From positions 7,071,501 through 7,135,500 of the forward strand of contig CP019636.1 of assembly GCA_002163975.1 (NCBI GenBank): a DNA stretch of 64,000 nt, given 5' to 3'. A model generated the notes under the pieces. It was not told where the DNA came from. It was given only the letters and a program-made list of their open reading frames with translations, and made no database searches. Below, one piece after another: positions 25,172-33,541 of this stretch (positions are counted from its first letter, which is position 1; the number at the start of each line of letters is the position of its first letter). Position numbers and translations under genes: made by a program. Source of the stretch: Nostocales cyanobacterium HT-58-2. GTDB lineage: Bacteria; Cyanobacteriota; Cyanobacteriia; Cyanobacteriales; Nostocaceae.

Positions 25172-25726
25172 CTCACGAGAGACAGTCTCTATATGTCTGT
25201 TTTGTTATCCTCCTAGTCTCTTTACAGCAAGATTTTACCTACTAAGAACTTTTCTCCTGTCACAAGAAGCACTCACGTTTGGGTGATGCTCGTTCCTGGC
25301 TACCCTTCTCCTGTCGGAGACGCTACGCGAACGGGTTTGGCAGTGACGCTCCTACGTCGCTAACGCAACCGACGGAAAACACCAGGACTGCGACTCCTCA
25401 CCACTACGAAGATCGTACTCGCCTATGGAGGAGCTAGTCGCCCCTGCGGGAAATTCAAAATTCGCTCATTCAAAGTTCAAAAATAATTTTGAATTTATAA
25501 TTTTGAATCTTCAAGTAAGGGAGTGGCTCTCCTCCTCTAAACTACTCGTTGTCTCACTGCCTTTTGGTTGTTTGATACAAGTGTGTTTTACACGCAATTG
25601 ATTTTGTACTAACTGTCCACCTTTACGGAAGTCTTTGTAAACAGCAGTTTGTCTTGCATACAACACTGCTTTCTAGTCAGCAGGGAATAACAAGCTTATC
25701 AAATCAACTAGATGTCATGCGTGTAG

Positions 25727-25966
25727 TCAAACAACTGTCAGACCACAGGCGTTTTCCAGCCCAGACGCCACGATGAAAGTGTCCACATTTTGCACCCCAC
25801 CATTAGATGTTAGGGTAACAACAGGTTTGGCTTCTACTCTCAAATAAAAGTTTTTATGATTATTCCTCCCATTGTAATTAGTTGTCATTAGAAGTTGGGG
25901 CTGATTTTTACCTGGGTTACTGGAATACCAAAAAATTGTATATTTATCAGCATAAAACTTATTCAT
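25727..25966 (-). CDS. Small ORF of uncertain status
   Basis: A 79-codon ORF with protein-like composition (VVTLTSNGGVQNVDTFIVASGLENACG). No family is recognised, and there is no operon partner within 50 bases: ftsQ begins 52 bases beyond, on the same strand. It may be a fragment of a decayed gene. Confidence 0.25.
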   Translation of the reverse strand: MNKFYADKYTIFWYSSNPGKNQPQLLMTTNYNGRNNHKNFYLRVEAKPVVTLTSNGGVQNVDTFIVASGLENACGLTVV

Positions 25967-26017
25967 TAATTAAGTGTGTTGTATACATCAAACACACCAA
26001 ATCTTTTTAGGATCTTT

Positions 26018-26890
26018 TTAAGGAGTTGGGGATATTGGCTGTTTTTTTTGGTTCATTTGTACTAATGGAAAATCAGGATTTTTTAGATCAATATACTCGA
26101 TCTGACTGAGAGTCAGTTGTACAGGCAAATGACGCATTTGTGCCATCACCCTAATCTTTTCAGACAACAGGGAACTTGGAGACCCAAGATGTATATTTCC
26201 CAGTTCTGTTTTTAAAATTAAATTAGTTGGATCTTGAAAATCAATTTCCATAACGTTAACAGAACTCTGGCTGAGAGCTTGATAAAGTTGCGTCCAATAG
26301 GGGCGATATTGCTCTGGGGAGCCAAAAACTTTCAGACTGGGTAATCTCAAGTTGGGATTGAGTGATGTGTATTTTTCTAAAGGGAGCCAAATACCATTTG
26401 CATCAAGTAACCCCACAGATACTTTTTTATGACTAGTGTCAGTGTTTCTTTGCTCCCGGCGATTTTGAGCAATACTCCCAGACGGAGCTGCCCAAAGCGC
26501 GATCGCTACAGGGATTCGTTCGTTAATCTGGACTATTAATCCAGGTGGAAATAGGCGACGACTAACGGTCGCTTGTGCAATGGTCGAGTGCTGCTTTAGA
26601 GATTCGGCGAGATGAGACGGTTCTATCCGCCACAAAGACTGCGGATAAGAAAGCACCAGTAGTGACTGAATTGCCTCACGAGAAAGTAAGTGATTGCCAG
26701 AAATTTCAATATCATTGGGAGTTTTTAAAACCCAAATCGGTTGGGTAGCTATCCACAATAAACCCCCTGCTAATGAGCTTACAGCAATAGTTTGCCAAAT
26801 ACCCTGGATTATTTTCATCTGCCGCTTTTGACGTAATCGCTTACGGCGTCCTTCGATATCTGCGCGCGAAACCGATACAATGCCAGCCAT
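26018..26890 (-). CDS. ftsQ: Cell division protein FtsQ
   Basis: 290 residues: short basic cytoplasmic N-terminus, one membrane helix (about 30-50), then a POTRA domain (IEISGNHLLSREAIQSLL) and the FtsQ C-terminal domain. FtsQ is a divisome scaffold in the periplasm. Starts MAGIVSVSRADIEGRRKRLR. On the same strand as ftsZ, as is usual for a dcw-type arrangement, but with a large gap between them. Confidence 0.9.
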   Translation of the reverse strand: MAGIVSVSRADIEGRRKRLRQKRQMKIIQGIWQTIAVSSLAGGLLWIATQPIWVLKTPNDIEISGNHLLSREAIQSLLVLSYPQSLWRIEPSHLAESLKQHSTIAQATVSRRLFPPGLIVQINERIPVAIALWAAPSGSIAQNRREQRNTDTSHKKVSVGLLDANGIWLPLEKYTSLNPNLRLPSLKVFGSPEQYRPYWTQLYQALSQSSVNVMEIDFQDPTNLILKTELGNIHLGSPSSLLSEKIRVMAQMRHLPVQLTLSQIEYIDLKNPDFPLVQMNQKKQPISPTP

Positions 26891-27481
26891 TAAAACCCTT
26901 CTACACTTTCAGTCCAAGTCATTGTTACACTTATAGCATTGCGTAATTTTAGTAAATGCTGTCAGTGAGGTAAACCTGATTTCCAAAAGACTTTTTTACT
27001 TTTACTAAAACTTTACAGCAGTCACGTAAGCTATTTCAGGATTGTATTGACATAATTCTTAAATAAATAAAGTTTGTAGTATTGTAATGTAGCTTTTTGG
27101 CTTTGTTATGGCAACTATTTCTCACTGAAAAAGCCTACAAACATAGCATTAATACTTTAATTGATACCTGGTCAGTGATACTCTCAAAATACAACTGCAA
27201 CATGGACCAGAGCAATCGCTCCTTCTCTGTTGGCTTAACCAGCAAAATTACGGATATTTGTAGGGATTAGCTAGTGGGTGAACTCGCGCTGTAGTTAGGC
27301 GGCCCTACAGGAGAGTTAGCCTGCTTTTTGGCAATCGGCGTTCACCATAAGTGCGCCTGCGGACAAGCACTCAAGAACAACTAACACCTGGGCTACTAAG
27401 AAGGTATGCTCATAGGGTTCGTGGTCAAGAACAACCCAGAAAAAAATTAGTAATTCCTAATCCCTAACTCCAAAATTGGTA
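26891..27481. other. Intergenic region upstream of ftsQ
   Basis: About 590 bases, AT-rich. I see no gene, only ftsQ promoter space and the 3' flank of the small gene at 27482. Near 27295-27330 there is GC-rich repeat-like sequence, without a clean palindrome. Confidence 0.4.
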
Positions 27482-27832
27482 CTACCATCTCAAGGAGCTA
27501 TCGTTTTCCATAGCCTCACTACTGTTTTCAGTAGCCGTCTGTTGTTCCACATTGATTAAAAAGGCTTGCAGCCTCATGCGCTCAATGTAAGGCCAGCCTC
27601 CCTCAGCCTCAATATCGCGAAGCAGCGAGTAGAGGGCTTGACGGTTATCAGGCAAACTCTGTTGAAAAGCTCCATCTCGGATCTCTCGGTGTAACTGCTC
27701 CAACTGTCGTAGTAAGGCTAAAAGAGCCCGAGCATCGCCATGACAATCTTGAGCTGTATCGTATACCGCAGATGCGATCGCCTGCAATTCACAAGACAAT
27801 TTTGCTGACTCTAGCTTTTTGCCGTTGCTCAT
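27482..27832 (-). CDS. Conserved cyanobacterial protein of unknown function
   Basis: 116 residues, mostly helical (LARLLRQLEQLHREIRDGAFQQ-like pattern, then RQALYSLLRDIEAEGGWPYIERMRLQAFL). It has the character of a conserved cyanobacterial hypothetical. No catalytic motif, signal peptide or membrane segment. Its function is unknown. Confidence 0.65.
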   Translation of the reverse strand: MSNGKKLESAKLSCELQAIASAVYDTAQDCHGDARALLALLRQLEQLHREIRDGAFQQSLPDNRQALYSLLRDIEAEGGWPYIERMRLQAFLINVEQQTATENSSEAMENDSSLRW

Positions 27833-28888
27833 ACCCCCCTATTCCTGTCAATCAGGTCTCATCAAATTTACTGGAGATTTTTTGCCTTCACTGGTCCCTA
27901 GTCAACCTTACGTTGAAAAGTTTAATTTATTTATGAAATATTACTGTGACAAATTTATTTGCATATCCTTAAAAGAAAGTAACTTTTTCTAAGTGTCTGA
28001 TGTTGCAGAGTAGCCTGAAGATACAGAAATTCATTATCCTCCTTGTTTGCCACTACCAATGATCTCACTGAAGATAGATCCATGATTTCCCGAGCCATAC
28101 TTAGAAAAACATTTTATACACTTAATATCTAGAATTCCCATGATAAGAAATTATTAAGAATAGGTTACGGATTTTGAGGAAGTATTAATAGAATACGTCT
28201 CTAAAAGACAGGAGCTTGTAAACCACTACACAGAAGCAACTTAAATTATCACAGAACCACCTGTAGGGCTACAGTTGAAGTTCTCAGAATCTGTGTATGG
28301 CGTTTCTCATCTACATACACCGTAAGTAGAGTCACAATTATGATGTGCTTCTACAGAGGACACATCAGTTGCTTCTCCTTGCAAAGACACTCTCGCAAAC
28401 AACGAGGAAACCCTCTCTTGGATGGAGCTTACGCTCTGCAATGCGCTTGTCTCCTATATTGCACCGGACTTCTTGCATGAATCTTTGCCCACTTTTCTTT
28501 GAAGAGCAAAGCTCTACACCCTAAATTAGGAGAAAGGGTTGGGGAATAAGTGCAGGTTTTGCATTCGTACAAAAAGTCTACTGAATAGAAAACAGCTATA
28601 AATAAGCTCTGATGCATAAAAAAGCACTAGGATTAGCTAGACGTGATCCCAGCTTTGTTAGTCAAGATGCAGACGCTTTGATCTTGAGTTAAAAAAAATC
28701 GTATGATCTGGCTGATGATCTGGTTGATTTCCCCATAAAACAATGGGCTGTATGTAAAACTGCTGGTTCTTGTATCACCCTATAACCATGTATCTCAACG
28801 GATGCAGTGGATAGGGTAACCTGGGGTTTTAAGCTTCAGGCTAGCAGTTTTACAAGTTAAATATTAATTTTTGACATTGAGGTTAACC
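27833..28888. other. 1-kb region upstream of psbO
   Basis: No gene recognised. A 62-codon minus-strand ORF (28429-28617) looks spurious. The psbO promoter and leader should be in the last 150 bases. Confidence 0.4.
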
Positions 28889-29722
28889 ATGAGGTTTCGC
28901 GCTTTAATTGTCTCACTCTTGGCTTTGTGCCTGGGGTTACTTACTGCTTGTAGTGAAGGTCCATCATCGGCTAGTACAGAGTTCCTGACCTACGACCAGA
29001 TTAGAGGTACAGGCTTGGCTGTCAAATGCTCTCAACTGGCAGAAACAAGTCGTGGTTCCATCCCCATCGATACTAGCCAGTCCTACACCATAAAAGAACT
29101 GTGCTTAGAGCCAACCCAATTCTTCGTGAAAGAAGAACCTATTAATAAAAGGCAACAAGCAGAGTATGTTGCTGGCAAATTGTTGACTCGCCGCACCTAC
29201 TCCCTAGATCAAATCACCGGCGATCTAAAGGTTAATCCAGATAGTAGCCTCACCTTTAAGGAACAAGATGGCTTTGACTTCCAAGCCATTACAGTTAAAC
29301 TGCCTGGTGGTGAAAGCATACCTTTCTTGTTTACCGTCAAAGGCTTGGTTGCTCAAACACAACCTGGGTTGAACAGCATTAACACCTCGACTGACTTTGA
29401 AGGTACCTACAGAGTTCCCTCCTATCGTGGTGCTGCCTTCCTCGACCCCAAAGGTCGCGGTGTGACAAGTGGGTATGATAATGCGGTGGCTCTACCTGCT
29501 CAGTCTGATGATGAAGAACTGACTAACGCCAACGTTAAGCGGGCTGAAGTTCTCAAAGGCAAAATCTCTCTGCAAGTAGCAAAAGTAGATAGCTCTACTG
29601 GTGAAATTGCAGGTACTTTTGAGAGCGAACAACCTTCTGATACCGATTTAGGCGCTAAAGAACCTGAGGAGGTCAAGATTCGTGGTCTGTTCTACGCTCG
29701 TGTAGAACCAGCACGTGCTTAG
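28889..29722 (+). CDS. psbO: Photosystem II manganese-stabilising protein PsbO
   Basis: 277 residues from ATG 28889, with GAGG six bases upstream. The ORF is open a further 18 bases to a TTG, which I reject. N-terminal signal with a lipobox-like LLTAC, then the mature extrinsic protein: LTYDQIRGTGLA, CSQL and ELCLEP (the pair of Cys that forms the conserved disulfide), and FKEQDGFDFQA. It sits on the lumenal face of photosystem II and stabilises the Mn4CaO5 cluster. Monocistronic. Confidence 0.97.
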   Translation: MRFRALIVSLLALCLGLLTACSEGPSSASTEFLTYDQIRGTGLAVKCSQLAETSRGSIPIDTSQSYTIKELCLEPTQFFVKEEPINKRQQAEYVAGKLLTRRTYSLDQITGDLKVNPDSSLTFKEQDGFDFQAITVKLPGGESIPFLFTVKGLVAQTQPGLNSINTSTDFEGTYRVPSYRGAAFLDPKGRGVTSGYDNAVALPAQSDDEELTNANVKRAEVLKGKISLQVAKVDSSTGEIAGTFESEQPSDTDLGAKEPEEVKIRGLFYARVEPARA

Positions 29723-30501
29723 ATTCTTCTGGAGACTGCAACTGACTGATACTCAGATTTGCGATCGCGTTTCTTAAATTAACCGCTAGAGGTAATTCCT
29801 TGCCCTCTGACAGGATAGTGTCTTAAAGGAGGTTTTGGAGTTACCTCTGTCTGTACATAGCTTACGAGTAAAAATGTTAACTAGATACTGAAGTACAACA
29901 AGAATCGTTTGGCTCTTTATTATTTGCTGTTGTAAATATTTTCCTATTTTTAATTTGGATTCTTAATTATCAAGCAAATATGCTATCAAATCTTTAATAT
30001 TAAGTATTTTCCCCGTTGTGCTTTGTTTCTAATTCATGTGTATAGTCTTTATTTTCTGTTAATATCTATTGACTTTATTGCTGTGACTAGAACTTTAATT
30101 CAGTACAATTGCGGTTTGTAATTTAGTGATAAATTTTTTATTTTATTTCTATGTAGTTTTAAAGAAACTACAGGACATACTGAAAAGTTAACTAAAAAAC
30201 AAAAGACTGTCTCTAATTTAAATTAAGCTGCATTGTCAATTCAGTTGTGGTAGTTTTTAGCACAAAAATCTTTATCTAGGAACTTCTCTCTATATAGAGT
30301 GATGTCGGATATCACTGTATCTGGCGCTAGTCCACTACTTTGTGGGACAGCGTCCGGAGGACATTTGTGTGTCTATTGCTCGTAAAAGTGCTGCGTTTAT
30401 CATTTAACGGGTACACTACAAAAATCTGACTTATAAGTACAATCGCAGCTTGGTTTAAAAGTGAGTCTTTATCTATTTATTTGACCAAGAAATGCGGTGC
30501 T
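29723..30501. other. Region between psbO and sigF
   Basis: About 760 bases, AT-rich, with no ORF of note. GAGGTAA (about 29790) and TTACCTC (about 29846) may pair to form the psbO 3' end. The sigF promoter should lie near 30300-30480. Confidence 0.4.
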
Positions 30502-31278
30502 ATGCCAACCACAGTCACAAACGAACTGAAGCATGAGATTTGGCAGTTGTTACGAAAATATCAGCAATCTCGCTCAGCTGAGTTTCGCAATCAACTGGTG
30601 AAACTTAATTTTGGACTTGTGAGAAAAGAAGCTCACTACTGGATCAATCAATGCCATGAAAGCTATGAGGACTTGCTTCAAGTAGGTTGTTTGGGTTTGA
30701 TTCGGGCTATAGAAAAATTTGAAATTTCTAAGGGGTATGCTTTCAGTTCCTTTGCCATTCCATATATTCGCGGTGAGATTCAACATTATCTTCGAGATAA
30801 AGGTGTCACTGTGCGAATTCCCCGACGCTGGTTAGCGCTGCAACAGCAAGCAATAGGTGTTTCGCGTTCTCTACGGGAAAAATATAATCGCCAACCTACC
30901 GACTCTGAATTAGCAGCAGCATTGGCAATTTCTCCAGGGGAATGGCAGGAAATTAAATTGGCGTGGGCTAATCGTGCTCCTCTGAGTCTTGATGTACCAG
31001 TACAAGATGGAGAAGAAGGCGCAGCTTTATTAGGAGAACTCGTTCCAGATAACAGCTACCGCAGCTTTCAACTGGTGCAAGAAGATCAAATGCGTTTGCA
31101 ACAAGCACTGGTACAACTAGAACAGCGCACCCGCGAAGTCTTGGAGTTTGTGTTTCTGCATGATTTGACGCAAAAACAAGTTGCAGAACGCCTTGGTATA
31201 AGTGTAGTCACGGTTTCTCGGAGAGTTAAGAAAGGGCTAGATTTGCTGAAACACTTGATGTGTATAGCAGAAGATTAA
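30502..31278 (+). CDS. sigF: Group 3 RNA polymerase sigma factor SigF
   Basis: 258 residues from ATG 30502 (TTG 30481 also open). It has region 2 (ESYEDLLQVGCLGLIRAIEKFEISKGYAFSSFAIPYIRGEI), region 3, and region 4 (TQKQVAERLGISVVTVSRRVKKGL), without region 1.1, as in SigF/SigB-type alternative sigmas. In other cyanobacteria SigF controls pilus and envelope genes. The neighbour downstream is a PilP-like lipoprotein, which fits. Confidence 0.88.
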   Translation: MPTTVTNELKHEIWQLLRKYQQSRSAEFRNQLVKLNFGLVRKEAHYWINQCHESYEDLLQVGCLGLIRAIEKFEISKGYAFSSFAIPYIRGEIQHYLRDKGVTVRIPRRWLALQQQAIGVSRSLREKYNRQPTDSELAAALAISPGEWQEIKLAWANRAPLSLDVPVQDGEEGAALLGELVPDNSYRSFQLVQEDQMRLQQALVQLEQRTREVLEFVFLHDLTQKQVAERLGISVVTVSRRVKKGLDLLKHLMCIAED

Positions 31279-31444
31279 CGACACAACTTAGTCAGCCTGG
31301 AATTTCACTTAAAACTAAGGTGTTTAAAAAACCTTAGCAATACGGAAAGTTAAGTTATAAAGGTATGAGAGTTTGCCGGGGATACAAATTTTAGACTTAT
31401 TCATTTCTACAAGCAAATTTTCATATAGCTTTTGAGAACAGCTC

Positions 31445-32341
31445 ATGGGCAGAATTTCAAAAATTTCAATAGCAGCCTTTTTGGCTTTGGCGATCGCCTC
31501 CTGTTCCTCAGAAGGTGAACGACAATCTAGTAGTCCTACGCCTACTGATGACACGTCAGCAGTTAATACACCAGCCGCGAACCAGCGCTTTAGTAACCCA
31601 AAAGCCACAAGTCAACCCTTTAATAACCCAGTGGTTCCTGCCAGACAGATCCCGCCAGTTGCTTCTGTGACAACTCCTAATTTGATTCAATCAACGAATG
31701 CAACAGAACGCTTGGGTATTGTCTCAAAAGGTCGGACTGATCCGTTTGCCCAAATTGTAGACTCGTATCCTATGGGAGTCACAAATACGACTGCGGTGGC
31801 AAAACCCGTTCCTAAGCTACCTTCTCTACCAGTCGCTAGAGGCACACAGAGCAGTGTAGCAGCTAAAACTAGAAATCTTTCAAATCAACAAAAGCTTAGA
31901 ATCAACCAAACAGCGATCGCATCTGCTAAAGCTAATCCCAAACGTACATTCACTCGTGTATTACCTCAAGTTCTTCCTAATCCTGGTTTGGCGTCTGTAT
32001 TACTACCTCCACCACCACAACCAGAGTTAGCTAGAGCAGTTATTGTCTCTGGTGTCGTTCTTCTGACTCAAGAACCTCAAGCAATTATCAAAGTACCGAC
32101 TGAGCCAACGAGTCGGTATGTACAGGCAGGACAACGACTGGCAAATGGAGTGCTGATTAAACGTATTGAGATAAATAAAGGCTCAGAACCAGTCGTAATT
32201 CTGGAACAATATGGTATTGAAGTTGCCAGGATGGTGGGCGAAGGAATCGCTAGCCAAATACCATCAACTGCAGCTTCTGGGGGAAATCCTGTTTCTTTGA
32301 CAGTACCACCTCAAAACCCTGTTCCAGGCGGAGCTACCTAA
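31445..32341 (+). CDS. PilP-like lipoprotein
   Basis: 298 residues with a lipoprotein signal (LALAIASCSS, Cys at about 20). It then has a low-complexity Ser/Thr/Pro/Asn stretch, a segment GRTDPFAQIV reminiscent of the GRxDPF start of PilP, and a C-terminal domain with VQAGQRLANGVLIKRIEI and VILEQYGIEVARMVGE. This resembles type IV pilus assembly lipoprotein PilP, which links PilO/N to the PilQ secretin. The match is weak and I would not use the gene name. Two bases upstream of a small gene, so cotranscribed. Confidence 0.65.
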   Translation: MGRISKISIAAFLALAIASCSSEGERQSSSPTPTDDTSAVNTPAANQRFSNPKATSQPFNNPVVPARQIPPVASVTTPNLIQSTNATERLGIVSKGRTDPFAQIVDSYPMGVTNTTAVAKPVPKLPSLPVARGTQSSVAAKTRNLSNQQKLRINQTAIASAKANPKRTFTRVLPQVLPNPGLASVLLPPPPQPELARAVIVSGVVLLTQEPQAIIKVPTEPTSRYVQAGQRLANGVLIKRIEINKGSEPVVILEQYGIEVARMVGEGIASQIPSTAASGGNPVSLTVPPQNPVPGGAT

Positions 32342-32343
32342 AG

Positions 32344-32589
32344 ATGGAAAAAAGAGAAAGAATTGAATTTGCTGGTTTGCCTTTAGCAGTCTATCGGGAG
32401 ATAGCAACTCACTTGCGTCAAGTAGAAGGGGTAGAAGTGAGTTTAACTCCTCAGACCTCCAAACAGTTTGATTACAATCAAAGTCAAGTTAGTTGTTTGT
32501 GGGTTGAATACACTTCAAACTCTGGTGCAGAAAGTCGGCAAAGGGTGCAGCAAATTTTGACCTACTATCACAATCGCTACAGCGTTTGA
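32344..32589 (+). CDS. Conserved small cyanobacterial protein
   Basis: 81 residues, no signal or membrane segment. FAGLPLAVYREIATHLRQVEGVEVSLTP suggests an alpha/beta fold. It begins two bases after the lipoprotein stop, so they form an operon. Unknown function. Confidence 0.65.
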   Translation: MEKRERIEFAGLPLAVYREIATHLRQVEGVEVSLTPQTSKQFDYNQSQVSCLWVEYTSNSGAESRQRVQQILTYYHNRYSV

Positions 32590-32637
32590 TGACTCAAAGT
32601 CACAAGATGTTCCACCAAAGATACTCATATTTAACAG

Positions 32638-32667
32638 TTGTTGGGTTGAGGTTTCTCCACCCAACAA
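32638..32667 (+). terminator. Hairpin after the lipoprotein operon
   Basis: TTGTTGGGT / ACCCAACAA arms with a 12-base loop, about 50 bases after the stop codon. T-rich downstream (TTTGATC) but without a long T-run. Confidence 0.6.
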
Positions 32668-32785
32668 TTTGATCTAAAGAGGACAGATTCGTAAGGGATT
32701 ACCCAAGCTAACTTAGTGTTCATAACTTTCGCGGCATATTGAGTACAATGAAGACCTAAATATTTGGCAGGCTTTTACGGATTTA

Positions 32786-33376
32786 ATGTCAAATGCTTTT
32801 GTGATACTTTTGTTATTGCTGTTGATAACTAGTACAAAGTATTCAATACTGCAAATATCTAATAATAGAAATACAGGCACGCCGCCAATTCTGTTGATGA
32901 AAGATGCGAATTACAGATTTACTCCTGGAAGTGCAGCAATTCCTCCGTTAATATTAAATTATATCAAAAATAAAATAATACTTGACATTGAACAAACCAC
33001 AAAAGATTTCAAAATCAATACTGTTGAAATTATCGGTTACACCGATGAGCAACCTATTGGTAGTGCAACAAGCAATCTAGACAATAATTTAGAAGCAGCA
33101 GCTAGTAGTAGTGGTTCAGTAAGCAATCTTAATGCTGGCTCTAACGCTGACTTGGGACTATTGCGTTCCCTCGCTGTAGTGAAAGAACTGCTTAAAATCC
33201 AGAAACAAGAAAGTAGGATGCCAAGAGTTAAGTTTCGCGCCTATTTGGCAGCACAGTTAATATTACCGAATGGAGAATTTGCCTCAATTTCTCAGAACCA
33301 GCGTCAGGCAGATGCTACACGGCGACGTATTGAAATTCGCTTTACTCGCTTTGGTGAAGTGCGAGAAGTCAAGTAA
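32786..33376 (+). CDS. OmpA/MotB-like periplasmic domain protein
   Basis: 196 residues with one N-terminal membrane helix (FVILLLLLLITS) and an OmpA/MotB-type C-terminal domain: YRFTPGSAAI, VEIIGYTDEQPIG, LGLLRSLAVVKELL and RRRIEIRF. Such domains bind peptidoglycan. There is no MotA-like partner next to it. An insertion of about 30 residues (SNLDNNLEAAASSSGSV) interrupts the domain after the DEQP segment. Function unknown; it probably anchors an envelope complex. Confidence 0.75.
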   Translation: MSNAFVILLLLLLITSTKYSILQISNNRNTGTPPILLMKDANYRFTPGSAAIPPLILNYIKNKIILDIEQTTKDFKINTVEIIGYTDEQPIGSATSNLDNNLEAAASSSGSVSNLNAGSNADLGLLRSLAVVKELLKIQKQESRMPRVKFRAYLAAQLILPNGEFASISQNQRQADATRRRIEIRFTRFGEVREVK

Positions 33377-33541
33377 GTCACAGTGTGTAATTCAATAGTG
33401 CCAGCAGCTTACTAAACTTCTTAAAAATCCTGCAAATGTTGGATTCAAAATAATATTTTGGGTGATGCGTTAAGTTAAACTGGCAAGCAAGATGATTCAA
33501 ATAATACAAGAGCGACTCTACAGTCTTGAGTATCACTCACA

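Larger units (their letters stand above)
24332..26017. other. 1.7-kb region between ftsQ and ftsZ
   Basis: A long stretch with no well-supported gene. A 197-codon ORF on the minus strand (24364-24957) lacks any recognised motif. It holds several small palindromes (24892-24911 and 25150-25171), a repeat fragment CTGTCGGAGACGCTACGCG near 25313 that is recurrent in Nostocales, and a low-confidence 79-codon ORF at 25727-25966. The ftsZ promoter must lie near 24340-24600. Confidence 0.5.

Noticed and set aside
28429-28617. 62-codon minus-strand ORF upstream of psbO
   Set aside because: No recognisable pattern, and it lies in a likely promoter-bearing gap.
32786-33376. ZorB-like part of a Zorya defence system
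   Set aside because: The OmpA/MotB-like domain alone is not enough; no ZorA-like or nuclease partner is adjacent.
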